This document shows, piece after piece, positions 1-9,261 of a stretch of 64,000 nt of DNA. This stretch comes from Ferruginibacter paludis. GTDB lineage: Bacteria > Bacteroidota > Bacteroidia > Chitinophagales > Chitinophagaceae. The stretch covers positions 124,001 through 188,000 of the forward strand of contig NZ_JAUFQJ010000007.1 of NCBI RefSeq assembly GCF_030409685.1. The letters run 5' to 3'. The position numbers and the translations under genes are program-made. Position 1 is the first letter of the stretch. Every line of letters starts with the position of its first letter. The notes under the pieces are model-generated. The model did no database searches. It saw only the letters and a list, made by a program, of their open reading frames with translations, and was not told where the DNA came from.

Positions 1-63
1 ACGTGCGTTGTTATAATGCGCCATTAACACCGAAAAAAGCATAAAAGATAATAATTTGTTTGT

Positions 64-93
64 TTTGGATTGGAGTAATTGCGCCTAATTTTA
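64..93 (+). promoter_or_regulatory. Candidate promoter of the first glycosyltransferase
   Basis: TTTG at 64-67 is followed after 18 bases by TAATTTTA at 86-93, which matches the Bacteroidota -7 consensus TAnnTTTG at all but the last base. It lies about 65 bases before the ATG at 160. The rest of bases 1-159 shows no gene that can be supported. Confidence 0.35.
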
Positions 94-159
94 TCACTGA
101 AAAGCAAATCTATCCTTTCTGCGGACAGGGCATTTCATTTGTAAAAACTTAACTTAAAA

Positions 160-1140
160 ATGATAAAGCAGCCATTGGTTTATTGCATTGTGGTAACCTA
201 TAATGCCATGCGATGGATTGATAAATGTCTTCAAAGTCTTACAACAAGTTCGCACCGTCCGCAGGTTATTGTTGTAGATAATGGTTCCAAAGATTTAACC
301 TTGTCTTTTATCCGGGATTATTATCCGATGGTCCATATAATTGAAGGGAAAAAGAATTTGGGCTTCGGCCAGGGCAACAATATCGGGTTAAAAATAGCGC
401 TTGAAGATAAGGCAGACCATATTTTGCTGCTAAACCAGGATGCGAGAGTGGAGAAGGAAACTATTGCCAGCCTGGTAAAAGCCCAGTCGGATAATCCGCA
501 GTTTGGTATTTTAAGTCCGTTGCATTTGAACGGTGGGGGCAGCGGTTTTGATGTTTATTTCTATGATTACCTGGTGCGGTCCGGTATATTGGACTGGCAG
601 TTAACCGGCTTGCTGAATAATACACAGGAACATACCATTATAGATACCCCCTTTGTTAATGCGGCTGCCTGGCTCATCAGCAGAGACTGCCTGGAAAAAA
701 CAGGTGGATTTGACCCGGTTTTTATTCATTATGGGGAGGATGATCATTATGCAAACAGGGCCATTTTTAAGGGGTTTAAAATAGGCGTACTCAACACTGC
801 CAGAATTTATCACGACCGGGAAAGACTTCCGGCCGATACAAGGCTGCCAGTACGCGATCAGATAAAAAAAGACTGGATTATTTTTTTAAACCAGGCTTGC
901 GATATCAGGCGGCAGCATTATCGACATCTTGTGCTAAGGAGGTTGGCCAGGTATTCCCTTTTTACCATTGCCAAACTGGTAACCTTTAATACAGAAGGTG
1001 TCTTGTACAATTTTGTGATGGCGAAAAAAATTCTGTTTTCGTTTGCGAAAATAAAAAGAAGCAGGCAGGTGTCAGCCTGCGATCCATTACCTCATCTGCA
1101 GTTGAACAAAGTAAGCGATTCTTTTATTTGTAAGCCTTAA
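160..1140 (+). CDS. Family 2 glycosyltransferase
   Basis: A 326-residue inverting GT-A glycosyltransferase that would add a sugar from a nucleotide donor to a lipid-linked glycan on the cytoplasmic face of the membrane. Visible GT2 motifs are VVTYN (11-15), VDNGSKD (39-45), NLGFGQGNN (66-74), the donor/metal site LNQDA (91-95) and the acceptor-side block GGFDPVFIHYGEDDHY near 183-198. This arrangement is typical of rhamnosyltransferase-like GT2 proteins, but the sugar cannot be read from sequence. It is the only plus-strand gene of the polysaccharide cluster. Its last 17 bases overlap the 3' end of the convergent FkbM gene, so the two genes share their termination region. Confidence 0.9.
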   Translation: MIKQPLVYCIVVTYNAMRWIDKCLQSLTTSSHRPQVIVVDNGSKDLTLSFIRDYYPMVHIIEGKKNLGFGQGNNIGLKIALEDKADHILLLNQDARVEKETIASLVKAQSDNPQFGILSPLHLNGGGSGFDVYFYDYLVRSGILDWQLTGLLNNTQEHTIIDTPFVNAAAWLISRDCLEKTGGFDPVFIHYGEDDHYANRAIFKGFKIGVLNTARIYHDRERLPADTRLPVRDQIKKDWIIFLNQACDIRRQHYRHLVLRRLARYSLFTIAKLVTFNTEGVLYNFVMAKKILFSFAKIKRSRQVSACDPLPHLQLNKVSDSFICKP

Positions 1141-2053
1141 CAAGCGTTTTTCTGAAGTAGGGTGGTGTAAGATCGTCAGAAATAAACAGCATGTAGCCGT
1201 CAGAAAACCAGGTATGGTAATCATTCCTTTCCAATATGGATTTAATTACACCTGCGTCTTCATAGCCGTGGTAGGTAGTAACCGCCAGTTTAAGGTGATG
1301 GCTGCCAATATAGGACTCCGCGTAATTGATTACACTCGTTTCGGAGCCTTCGATATCCATCTTTACAAAAGTAATTGCGTTGCCTTCCTCCAGTTTATTC
1401 AGCGTGATTGTTTTTTCATCATTGATACAGCCGGCAGATTTACCGATAATTCTAACTTTATCCTTCCAGGGTTCGAAGGTTTTGTGCAGTGCCTCTATCC
1501 AGCTGGTATCTGCCTCTACAATAATTAATTCTTTCACCTGATCCACTACCAGCAGGGAAAAATTTCCTTCCGCCGCTCCCAGGTCTGCCACTACTTCATT
1601 ACTGCCTAGCTGCAAATCTTTGCCCAGGTAACAATGCGGTGAATCCGGATGCTGTTCTGCCAGAAGAAAAGTAAAACTTTTTTGTACATCTGCAGCATTG
1701 GTGTACCCCTTGTGGTAATACAGCTTTTTTCCATCCAGGTAAACAAAAAACATAGCCGCAGTTTCATCAAAATAAACCGGAATGGCCCGGTAGTCGTACC
1801 CAAGTATAAAGTCGTAGGGAAAGATCGCGTAATTGATTTTATCGATACCTGGATCAGCCTTAAAGCCTGAATTTAGAAAGGCCAGTTCTTTTGCATAGAT
1901 GTTTCGTTCCGGATGATTGGCAAAATAGGTATTCAGGTTTTTTACCAGCATATCAAATGACTCCGCATGGTGCATGGCTGCAGCATTCAGTACCGGCACA
2001 TCCGGCGCTGTTTTATAATTATTACGAAACAATTGTTTTAGTGTGTTCAGCAT
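1124..2053 (-). CDS. FkbM-family methyltransferase
   Basis: A 309-residue SAM-dependent methyltransferase of the FkbM type, which in glycan clusters usually O-methylates a sugar. The SAM-binding loop is VADLGAAEGNFSL (155-167) and the FkbM hallmark KMDIEGSE is at 231-238. The first 140 residues are an extra N-terminal region with no motif I recognise, so the enzyme is longer than a minimal FkbM domain. It lies 15 bases downstream of the acetyltransferase gene and is probably the last gene of the minus-strand glycan operon. Its 3' end overlaps the convergent GT2 gene by 17 bases. The methylated sugar is unknown. Confidence 0.85.
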   Translation of the reverse strand: MLNTLKQLFRNNYKTAPDVPVLNAAAMHHAESFDMLVKNLNTYFANHPERNIYAKELAFLNSGFKADPGIDKINYAIFPYDFILGYDYRAIPVYFDETAAMFFVYLDGKKLYYHKGYTNAADVQKSFTFLLAEQHPDSPHCYLGKDLQLGSNEVVADLGAAEGNFSLLVVDQVKELIIVEADTSWIEALHKTFEPWKDKVRIIGKSAGCINDEKTITLNKLEEGNAITFVKMDIEGSETSVINYAESYIGSHHLKLAVTTYHGYEDAGVIKSILERNDYHTWFSDGYMLFISDDLTPPYFRKTLVKAYK

Positions 2054-2068
2054 CCTGGTTAAATTAAA

Positions 2069-2722
2069 TTATACTTCAACCGCTGACGGTTTTACTTTTT
2101 TATAAAAACGGATAATAGCCGGGGATCCGGAAACGACCGCATTGTCCGGGATGTTTTTAGTGACAACAGATCCTGCCGAAACGGTAACATTTTTGCCTAT
2201 TTTAATTTTGGGTAAAATCAGCGAAGCGATGCCAATCAGGGAATCATCCCCAATTTCAGCATAGGCAGATATAATGGCCAGCGGGGCAATTTCGCAGTTC
2301 GTGCCGATGATGCAGGCATGGCCATACTTTGATTTTTTATTCAGTAAACTCTGGTCGCCTACAATTACACCGGGTTCCAGTTCGGCATCATTCAGTATCA
2401 TAACACCCTTACCTATTTTTTTTACAAAAGGGCTGATCTTGCAGAACGGCGTAATAAAAGAAGCCTGCTTGCCACCAAGTTTTGTAAATTTTTCTGCCAT
2501 TTTTTTTCTGTGACCAATATCTCCTATACACATCACAAAGGAGGTGGAAGTATTGGTAAAATACTCGACGACTTCTTCATCTGTACCGATGATTGGAAAT
2601 CTTTCCTTTATAAAATCATTGCCGGTATCAACTTCACTCCAGAATACAACGTCCTGGATATTGCTGGCCAGCAAATCCTCAAATAGCTGTGCGGCAAGAC
2701 CGCCTGAACCGATGAATAACAT
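2069..2722 (-). CDS. NeuD/PglD-like sugar O/N-acyltransferase
   Basis: A 217-residue trimeric left-handed beta-helix acyltransferase of the NeuD/PglD type. The N-terminus has the short Rossmann-like half with FIGSGG (3-8). Residues from about 100 on carry hexapeptide repeats (for example VIVGDQ, CIIGTN, AEIGDD, IKIGKN), and His135 in KYGHACIIG sits where the PglD catalytic histidine is expected. It ends with the usual VVSGSPA cap. It follows the aminotransferase gene by 45 bases; in family precedents such as PglE/PglD this pair aminates and then N-acetylates a 4-keto nucleotide sugar. The exact sugar is an inference. Confidence 0.85.
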   Translation of the reverse strand: MLFIGSGGLAAQLFEDLLASNIQDVVFWSEVDTGNDFIKERFPIIGTDEEVVEYFTNTSTSFVMCIGDIGHRKKMAEKFTKLGGKQASFITPFCKISPFVKKIGKGVMILNDAELEPGVIVGDQSLLNKKSKYGHACIIGTNCEIAPLAIISAYAEIGDDSLIGIASLILPKIKIGKNVTVSAGSVVTKNIPDNAVVSGSPAIIRFYKKVKPSAVEV

Positions 2723-2767
2723 AATTAAATTTTTATAGTGATCAATAAAATGATTTTTCTTTTTTGC

Positions 2768-3847
2768 TTAATTATTTTGTGCCCTTAACAACAGCCTGCA
2801 TATAAAATCTATTTCCTCCATGCTGAGGGTATGGTATACCGGCAGGCAAAGTACTTTCGGACTGATATTATCGCAAACCGGGGTAACACATTTCCTGACA
2901 TACCGGAGATTATTAAGTGTCGGGTAAAAATATCTTCTCGGATAGATCAGGTGTCCGTTCAGCATTTCAATGGCTTTTAATATCGCTTCTTCTGATTCAA
3001 AAATTACCGGGTAGTATGAGTAATTGACATTGCTGTCCGCAGTGATTTTAATCGTCCTGAGTTTCAGGTATTTCATCCAGTATGTATATTGTTCATATTG
3101 CTTTTTTCTGCTGGCCGCATTGTCTTCAATGTATTTCAAATTCACCAGCCCCATGGCCGCATGAAACTCTGAGTTTTTGCCGTTGATACCTACTTCGGCG
3201 TAATCCGTTGGTCCGTTGTGCCCGAAGTTTCTCATGTAGGCCATTTTCTTTAACAACTCCGGATCTTTTGTAAATACAGCACCGCCTTCTATCGTGTGAA
3301 ATATTTTTGTGGCGTGAAAACTGGCTGTACTGATATCTCCGTACAGGTAAACACTTTTGCCTTTGTAGGTTGTCCCAAAACAATGCGCCGCGTCATAAAT
3401 TACTCTTAAACCATGCCTGTCAGCTACCTCTTGTATGGCATCAATATCACAGGGGTTACCATAGGTATGTGTGGCAATAATGGCTGAAGTGGCTGGCGTA
3501 ATAGCCGCTTCAATTTTGCCCGCATCAATATTGAGTGTGGCGCTATCCACATCCACAAAAACAGGGGTGCAGCCTTCCCAGATAATGGAGGAAGTTGTAG
3601 CCACATAACTGAAAGGAGTGGTAATAATTTCACCCTTTAATTTTAATGCCTTGATAGCTATCTGCAGGGCAATGGTACCGTTGTTCAGATACAACAGGTG
3701 ACCCACTCCCAGGTATTCTTTCAACCTAAGTTCCAGTTCGTTCACCAATGGGCCATTATTGGTAAGCCAGTTCCGCTCCCAGATTTGGTCAATGTACCGC
3801 TGGTACTCGTGGGCAGGTGGTAGAAATGGTTTGGTTACATTGATCAT
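2768..3847 (-). CDS. DegT/DnrJ/EryC1/StrS sugar aminotransferase
   Basis: A 359-residue PLP-dependent fold-type I aminotransferase that converts a keto nucleotide sugar to an amino sugar with glutamate as the usual donor. The PLP lysine is K181 in SFHATK, followed by the family's EGGA. YDAAHCFG (151-158) supplies the aspartate and histidine that contact the cofactor, and NNGTIAL (55-61) forms the phosphate loop. The neighbouring NeuD/PglD-like acyltransferase suggests the product is then N-acylated. No 4,6-dehydratase is visible in the window, so the keto sugar must come from genes elsewhere. The gene is 10 bases downstream of the preceding glycosyltransferase gene. Confidence 0.9.
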   Translation of the reverse strand: MINVTKPFLPPAHEYQRYIDQIWERNWLTNNGPLVNELELRLKEYLGVGHLLYLNNGTIALQIAIKALKLKGEIITTPFSYVATTSSIIWEGCTPVFVDVDSATLNIDAGKIEAAITPATSAIIATHTYGNPCDIDAIQEVADRHGLRVIYDAAHCFGTTYKGKSVYLYGDISTASFHATKIFHTIEGGAVFTKDPELLKKMAYMRNFGHNGPTDYAEVGINGKNSEFHAAMGLVNLKYIEDNAASRKKQYEQYTYWMKYLKLRTIKITADSNVNYSYYPVIFESEEAILKAIEMLNGHLIYPRRYFYPTLNNLRYVRKCVTPVCDNISPKVLCLPVYHTLSMEEIDFICRLLLRAQNN

Positions 3848-3857
3848 GGCGCGGGAA

Positions 3858-4805
3858 TTAGAAAACGGGAGTTTGCTGATGAATTATTTTTTCGTTTATG
3901 CAGCCGGTAACTGCCTGCTTGTTCTTATACCTGCCATGCCACATGATAACAAACACATACTTTCCCATGGAAAGAAAGCGCCTGATTGTAAAATACCTGC
4001 AACAGGAAAACCGCAGATAGTAAAGGATTATTTTTGGATAACTATAGTTGAGCTGAAATAATCTTTCCAGGAAAACCTGCAGTGACTTCCAGTGATAAAA
4101 GTTAAACTCTGCAGGGGTTAAAGGATATACAGAAACGGGCAATTGTTTTTTCCATTTCCGGCTGATAACAACAGCGCTTTCTACCCATTTGTTATCAGGC
4201 TTTCCTTCTGAAAAATGATGCACTACCACGTCGAACATAACGGCTACCTCAAAATAACAAAATACCTGCAGGGAATAGTCTATGTCGTAACCGTGAAAAC
4301 CTTTCAGATTCACTTCATCAAATTTCAACTGGGCAAAAATTTCTTTTCTGGTACACAGCAATACCCCGTCCAGTGTAACCGCTTTCTTTTTTGTTCCCGG
4401 AAGGTTGTTATATGTTTCTACTATATGCCTTGCTTCCCTTTTTTTTTCTGTATGCTGTATGATATTTATTTCGTTTGATTTAAAGGAGGATGACCAGCTG
4501 GAAGGAACAAGTCCTTTGCTGTCCCCGCCGGCAATGCCCAGCAAACCTGTTTTAGGTTGCCTAAAATGCTGTACAATAAGTAACCCCCAGTTGCTGGTTT
4601 CAAATAAAATATCCTCATGCATAAAACATAGTATGGGGTACCTGGCCGTTGCTCCCCCCTTGTTGTATACCGAGCAAATGCCTTCTTTTTTACTGGAATT
4701 ATCAATAGCAATGATCTCATATTCAATTCCAATAGTTTCGGCAATATTCTGGCGCAGCTGCCCCAGCAGTTTGCTATTTACAGAACAGATGATTATAGAC
4801 ATCAT
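3858..4805 (-). CDS. Glycosyltransferase, GT2-like
   Basis: A 315-residue GT-A-fold glycosyltransferase of the divergent GT2 group often found in Bacteroidota capsule loci. It has the N-terminal strand SIIICSVN (3-10), IAIDNSS (32-38), FMHEDI (61-66) in place of the usual DxD block, DGVLLCTRKEIF (146-157) and GYDIDYS (172-178), whose acidic residues probably serve the catalytic step. The C-terminal 90 residues are rich in basic and aromatic residues and may lie on the membrane. It is transcribed with its neighbours, 27 bases after the ABC permease gene and 10 before the aminotransferase gene. Donor and acceptor are unknown. Confidence 0.8.
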   Translation of the reverse strand: MMSIIICSVNSKLLGQLRQNIAETIGIEYEIIAIDNSSKKEGICSVYNKGGATARYPILCFMHEDILFETSNWGLLIVQHFRQPKTGLLGIAGGDSKGLVPSSWSSSFKSNEINIIQHTEKKREARHIVETYNNLPGTKKKAVTLDGVLLCTRKEIFAQLKFDEVNLKGFHGYDIDYSLQVFCYFEVAVMFDVVVHHFSEGKPDNKWVESAVVISRKWKKQLPVSVYPLTPAEFNFYHWKSLQVFLERLFQLNYSYPKIILYYLRFSCCRYFTIRRFLSMGKYVFVIMWHGRYKNKQAVTGCINEKIIHQQTPVF

Positions 4806-4832
4806 ACAAATAATTTATCCTGGTTAATACGT

Positions 4833-5714
4833 TTATATTGTATCAACAAAATCCTTTTCTACCGAATTAAATACCAAGATGCCAACAAGCAATAATATCA
4901 TCATACAGCTTGCATCGTAGGTCAGCAGCTGCCAGCTGAAATAACCTTTACCAGTAAAACCAAAACGAAAGGCTTCGATAATGCCCGTGACAGGATTGGC
5001 TAAGATAACTTTCTTATATCCGGAATCTGCAATACCCTCTACCGGAAAAAGCACAGGCGATATAAACATTATCAGCTGCACACCAAAAGTAATCAGGTGT
5101 ACAAAATCTTTGTACTTTGTAGTTAGTGATGAAATAATGATGCCGCTGCCTAGCCCCAAACCTGCGATTAAAATTATCAATACGGGTATAAGCGGTAAGT
5201 AAATGTTTGGATGCATATCATGGCCTGTGACCAGGTAATAAACGTAAACTGCAATGAACAAAAGAAATTGAATGCCGAATTTTACAAGATTGGTTAATAC
5301 AAGTGACAGGGGAATAATTAAACGGGGAAAATAAACCTTGGAAAAGATGGGGGTACTGTCTTTAAAAAAAGTGGCTGTTTTAGTAATGCATTCAGCGAAG
5401 TAACTCCAGATAACGATGCCACTTAAATAAAATATAACAGGTGGCAAACCAGTAGTAGAAAATTTGCCGATGCGGGAAAAGATAAAAACAAAAGTAATGG
5501 TTGTTAAAACCGGCTGCAGTACAAACCATATCGGGCCGAGGATAGTTTGTTTATAAATTGAAAGAATATCCCGTCGCATCCAGATGATCAGTAAGTCTCT
5601 GTAGTCCCAGATCTCCTTGTAATTTAGCGTCCACAAATTGCTTTTGTTGGTAATCACTTCCCGCCACTTTTTATCCGTATGAGTTGGATGATTCATTACA
5701 CCGTTTTGCTGCAA
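4833..5714 (-). CDS. Wzm-like ABC-2 polysaccharide export permease
   Basis: A 293-residue ABC-2 transporter permease for export of a lipid-linked polysaccharide. The cytoplasmic N-terminus leads into the family block RRDILSIYKQTILGPIW (about residues 48-64). Six hydrophobic segments follow, with the loop FSKVYFPRLIIPLS and FVHLITFGVQLIMFISPVLFP before the end. Translation could also begin at the second methionine (base 5696), giving 287 residues. Such permeases work with an ATP-binding subunit (Wzt), normally encoded next door. Here both neighbours are glycan enzymes and no ATPase gene is in the window. 168 bases without a gene separate it from the WecA-type gene upstream. Confidence 0.9.
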   Translation of the reverse strand: MQQNGVMNHPTHTDKKWREVITNKSNLWTLNYKEIWDYRDLLIIWMRRDILSIYKQTILGPIWFVLQPVLTTITFVFIFSRIGKFSTTGLPPVIFYLSGIVIWSYFAECITKTATFFKDSTPIFSKVYFPRLIIPLSLVLTNLVKFGIQFLLFIAVYVYYLVTGHDMHPNIYLPLIPVLIILIAGLGLGSGIIISSLTTKYKDFVHLITFGVQLIMFISPVLFPVEGIADSGYKKVILANPVTGIIEAFRFGFTGKGYFSWQLLTYDASCMMILLLVGILVFNSVEKDFVDTI

Positions 5715-5882
5715 GTTTAGAATATTATTGAGGATTTAGTGTGCCCGCCGGGTTGATTTAATAATATGATATTATTGGCGGTGCAGGAGGGTTTGCGAAA
5801 AGAGAAAAGTCAATCGCTTCAATAAAAGAATGATCTCTTCGAATCGTAATTTTGATACTGACGACTACCATTTTTACCAATG

Positions 5883-7016
5883 TTATTTTAGCAACTGGCT
5901 GTCTGCCAGGAGGGGTGGCTGCCTGGTAAGCTGATAGGCATGCGGTGCCAGGTTTGGACGATTATTATGCATCCTTTTCCTGTGAAAGAAGGATAAAATG
6001 GCATTGCAGGCCAGTACCAGTGCAGCTATAATTACAAAGAGTATTTCTGTTCTGAATGGGAGGATAAGTACAGCCAACAGGGCAAGCACATTTACCAGCA
6101 ATAATATGCCGGTTGATTGTAAATGGCTGAATCCAAGGTCGAGCAAACGGTGATGAATGTGATTGCGGTCTGCGGCAAAGGGAGACTTTTTTTGCAGAAG
6201 TCTTAGTACAAAGATTCTCAGGGTGTCGAATACCGGTATGATCAAAAGACCTAAAACAATGGCCGGCGCCTTGGTGGATACAGCATGTTTGGCAAATAGT
6301 GTCGGCTGAGTCAATTCCATAAAATTGATGGAGAGCAGGGCTGTTATAAATCCCAAAAACATAGAGCCTGTATCACCCATAAATATTTTTGCCGGCGTAC
6401 GGTTGAATAACAGAAAGCCGCCAAGGCACCCCGCCGTTGCCACTGCTATAAACATAAATCCTGTTTGCTGCATTTCCCAAAAGTAAAAACTAAAACAAAT
6501 GCTTACAAGCAGGCCAATACCCCCTGCCAGACAATCGATGCCGTCTATCAGGTTAAATGCGTTTATCAGAAAGACGATAAACACGCTGGAGAAAACAATA
6601 CTGAAAGCATAAGGCAAAACGGTGATGCCGAGAAAGCCATTCAGATTGGTGATGCGGCAGCCCGCGAGCATGGTGATGATTAATGCAACTGCCAGCTGGG
6701 TAATAATTTTTTTTGTTGGATTGACTCCGACCAGGTCATCGGTGGTGCCCAGAATGAAAAGCACCAGCGATACAAAAATCAGGTAATTGATTTTTGGAAT
6801 GGTTACATAAGATAGAAACAGGGAGGATGTAAAAACGAGCGCCGCACATATAGCAATGCCGCCAAGGTTGGGCGTTTTGGTTAAATGAATTTTGCGTACT
6901 TCGGAAGGCTCATCAAATAAATGTTTCTTATGGGCGATGTAAATTATTTTCCGGATGGAATAACAAACCAGTAAAAAATTGGCAACAAATATGAAGGAGG
7001 CGAACAAAATGGTCAT
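5883..7016 (-). CDS. WecA-type undecaprenyl-phosphate sugar-1-phosphate transferase
   Basis: A 377-residue polytopic membrane enzyme of the MraY/WecA superfamily. It transfers a sugar-1-phosphate (often GlcNAc-1-P) from a UDP-sugar to undecaprenyl phosphate, the first step of O-antigen or capsule assembly. Seen are about ten membrane segments, KTPNLGG (47-53), TDDLVG (92-97), NAFNLIDGID (152-161), FMGDTGS (212-218) and the HIHHR motif (286-290) that separates WecA-type enzymes from MraY. The length suits the family. It stands between the permease gene and the glycosyltransferase block with spacers of 168 and 146 bases, so it may have its own promoter. Confidence 0.9.
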   Translation of the reverse strand: MTILFASFIFVANFLLVCYSIRKIIYIAHKKHLFDEPSEVRKIHLTKTPNLGGIAICAALVFTSSLFLSYVTIPKINYLIFVSLVLFILGTTDDLVGVNPTKKIITQLAVALIITMLAGCRITNLNGFLGITVLPYAFSIVFSSVFIVFLINAFNLIDGIDCLAGGIGLLVSICFSFYFWEMQQTGFMFIAVATAGCLGGFLLFNRTPAKIFMGDTGSMFLGFITALLSINFMELTQPTLFAKHAVSTKAPAIVLGLLIIPVFDTLRIFVLRLLQKKSPFAADRNHIHHRLLDLGFSHLQSTGILLLVNVLALLAVLILPFRTEILFVIIAALVLACNAILSFFHRKRMHNNRPNLAPHAYQLTRQPPLLADSQLLK

Positions 7017-7162
7017 GGTATAAGTTTAAGTAAAGCTACCCTGCAGCTGTTTAGAAATTTAGTTTGGGGCATTATGATTGGATTAATTTTTAGCCCTGTT
7101 TCTATACACTATTGTGTGTTGTTAAAGCAAAGACGCCTGCCGGGATCATGAAGCACATGGCA

Positions 7163-8197
7163 TTACACCTCCTGCAGATAACTGCTTACAACAGATGCGG
7201 CATGGTTGTGCATCAGGAAACCGGTAACTGATTTTTTAATTCCACATTGCATTGCCTTGTCACGCATGACCCCGGCAATGGTGTCAACATCTTCTGTGAT
7301 AATACCGGTAAGGAAAAAGCCCGTTTTACCTTCGCTTACAATTTCACCGACTGCATTCGTATTACAGGTGAAAACAATTTTTCCTTTTTTTAGATTATAC
7401 AAAATACTACCACTGAAAGGCATAAAGAATTTGTAAGCTTTAAAAGGCAGCAGAGAAAAAGTAGCCTGCCCAAACATCTCATCCAATACTTCATCCGCCA
7501 CATAGCCGGTAAAGTGTACATTGACTGTATATTTTTTCATTAACTGGTGAAGGAATTCCTGTTCCTTTCCAATTGCCTTTCCTACAACGTAAAATTGGCT
7601 GTCCGGATAAATATTCAGCAATTGCTGATGCAGCTGCAGTGCATATTCAATCCCTTTATTTCTTCCTATAAATCCCAGGTAAATAAAATTGTTGTTAGCT
7701 GTATCGCTATGGTTGATTTCTGCAGTGTCAATCACATGCGGCAAAAAATGGATGTTATCCAGCTGGTACCTCGATTGCATTAAAACCAGGGCCTTCAGTG
7801 ATAAAACATAAATACGCTTTATTTTTTTAAGATAGGGTGCTGCGGAGGTAAACTGATTAATGTAGATATCGTAAAATTTGGATAGCTTATTTAAAAAGGG
7901 ATTACTGAATGTATGAAAGGGATACTTTAACAATGGTGCATCATGCAGGGTTACTGCGATGTTTTTATAACCGGAGTCCAGCATTGCCATCAAAATGCCT
8001 ATCTCCTTTGTTTGAAAAATACCGATCTCAATGTGCACATGATCTGCAGGTAAAATGGTCTCAAAAAGAGAAAGCAGATTTTCACTGCTGTCTGTCAGAA
8101 CATAGCCTTTTTGCTTTAACACGAGTGCATAAAAATCTCCCGAATATTTGCAGATACCCGACTGCCCCCTGACTGAACTGATGTAATATTTTTTCAT
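7163..8197 (-). CDS. Glycosyltransferase, GT-B fold
   Basis: A 344-residue GT-B glycosyltransferase. The N-terminal half has ISSVRGQSGICKYSGDFY, a glycine-rich acceptor-domain start. The donor half begins near FIYLGFIGRNKGIEYALQLH, with VVGKAIGKE and VHFTGYV, as in GT1/GT4 enzymes. The usual EGFG donor motif near the end is replaced by FMPFSGSILYNLKKGK, so it is a divergent member. Its start overlaps the stop of the preceding GT2 gene by four bases (ATGA), which implies translational coupling. The sugar donor cannot be told from sequence. Confidence 0.75.
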   Translation of the reverse strand: MKKYYISSVRGQSGICKYSGDFYALVLKQKGYVLTDSSENLLSLFETILPADHVHIEIGIFQTKEIGILMAMLDSGYKNIAVTLHDAPLLKYPFHTFSNPFLNKLSKFYDIYINQFTSAAPYLKKIKRIYVLSLKALVLMQSRYQLDNIHFLPHVIDTAEINHSDTANNNFIYLGFIGRNKGIEYALQLHQQLLNIYPDSQFYVVGKAIGKEQEFLHQLMKKYTVNVHFTGYVADEVLDEMFGQATFSLLPFKAYKFFMPFSGSILYNLKKGKIVFTCNTNAVGEIVSEGKTGFFLTGIITEDVDTIAGVMRDKAMQCGIKKSVTGFLMHNHAASVVSSYLQEV

Positions 8198-9261
8198 TTA
8201 CTGAGTTGGGACAAGCCGTTGGTTTCGACAGAAAGGTGCTTCTTCGTGCCGGTATTTTGCAGGGCATGATAGTTGCCTTCCGTGATTTTTGAAATATGTA
8301 CTTTCATTCCAGGATAGCTTTTTCTCATATCCAGCAGCTGCTTGATATAGGCCATATTCCAGTGAAAATATATACCCCGGCCATATTTTTTAGGGGGAAC
8401 ACAGGAATATTTTATCAGCCTCACTATACTCAGCAGCAGGTGAAAATTCCAGTTTTTTATATGCCTGTGAAAAAAGCGGTGACTGATATAGGCGTAGTAA
8501 AGATTGCGAACCGGCCCGTCTTTGCCGAATGCGATAAATAATTTTTTAAGGTAGTCAAACGTCAACCGTTCCTTTGGCAGGTAATGGTAAAACTTTAGTT
8601 CATCGGAGCAGGCCAGTTTATATCCCAATAAAACAAATGCATAGGTTAATTCGGTATCGCCCGACGAACTTAGTTTTTTTCCTATGCGGTCCTTAAGCAG
8701 CGGATCAAAGCCTTCCTGGAATAATTGTTCGTATACCTGTTTGCGTACAGCCAGTCCAGCTCCATACAAATTCAGCATCTGGCCATTCTCGCTGTTAATT
8801 TCCTGTGACCCCAGGGCAAAGGCTTCAGCATAGGCATAAAACCAGAAAGGTTCAGCAGTTTCAAAAACCGGAACGCCCATTCCTCCGCAGGCTGCAATGG
8901 TTTCATCACCATCCAGCATATCAAATACGCCCTGGACGTAGTTTTCGGTTAACCAGTTATCGTCATCGCAAAACAGCACAAATGAATAGGCAGCTTCCTT
9001 AACACCACGGATCCTTGCATTGCCCAAACCGGCCACGGGCTCATAGATAATTTTTATATCGCTACTGGTCTCCAGTTCCTGCCAGATTTCAGCTGCTGCT
9101 ACCGATGTGTTATCGGTTGAAGCATTGTCTACCAAAATCACTTCCCGGGAAAGATTTGGGTCACACTGCTGTTTAGCAACAGCCTGCAGTGTTTTATGAA
9201 GCCGGGCGGCACTATTATAACAACAAATAATTATTGAAATACCCTTTATATTCTTGCTCAT
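8194..9261 (-). CDS. Family 2 glycosyltransferase
   Basis: A 355-residue GT-A inverting glycosyltransferase. Motifs are SIIICCYNSA (9-18), VDNASTDNT (44-52), GLGNARIRGV (78-87) and the metal/donor site FCDDDNWL (97-104), followed by YGAGLAVRKQVYEQL. The order is typical of GT2 enzymes that build bacterial surface glycans. It is tightly packed: its ATG overlaps the stop of the gene before it (TAATG), and its TGA overlaps the ATG of the gene after it. The block from 11298 down to 7163 is therefore one transcriptional unit. Substrates unknown. Confidence 0.88.
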   Translation of the reverse strand: MSKNIKGISIIICCYNSAARLHKTLQAVAKQQCDPNLSREVILVDNASTDNTSVAAAEIWQELETSSDIKIIYEPVAGLGNARIRGVKEAAYSFVLFCDDDNWLTENYVQGVFDMLDGDETIAACGGMGVPVFETAEPFWFYAYAEAFALGSQEINSENGQMLNLYGAGLAVRKQVYEQLFQEGFDPLLKDRIGKKLSSSGDTELTYAFVLLGYKLACSDELKFYHYLPKERLTFDYLKKLFIAFGKDGPVRNLYYAYISHRFFHRHIKNWNFHLLLSIVRLIKYSCVPPKKYGRGIYFHWNMAYIKQLLDMRKSYPGMKVHISKITEGNYHALQNTGTKKHLSVETNGLSQLSK

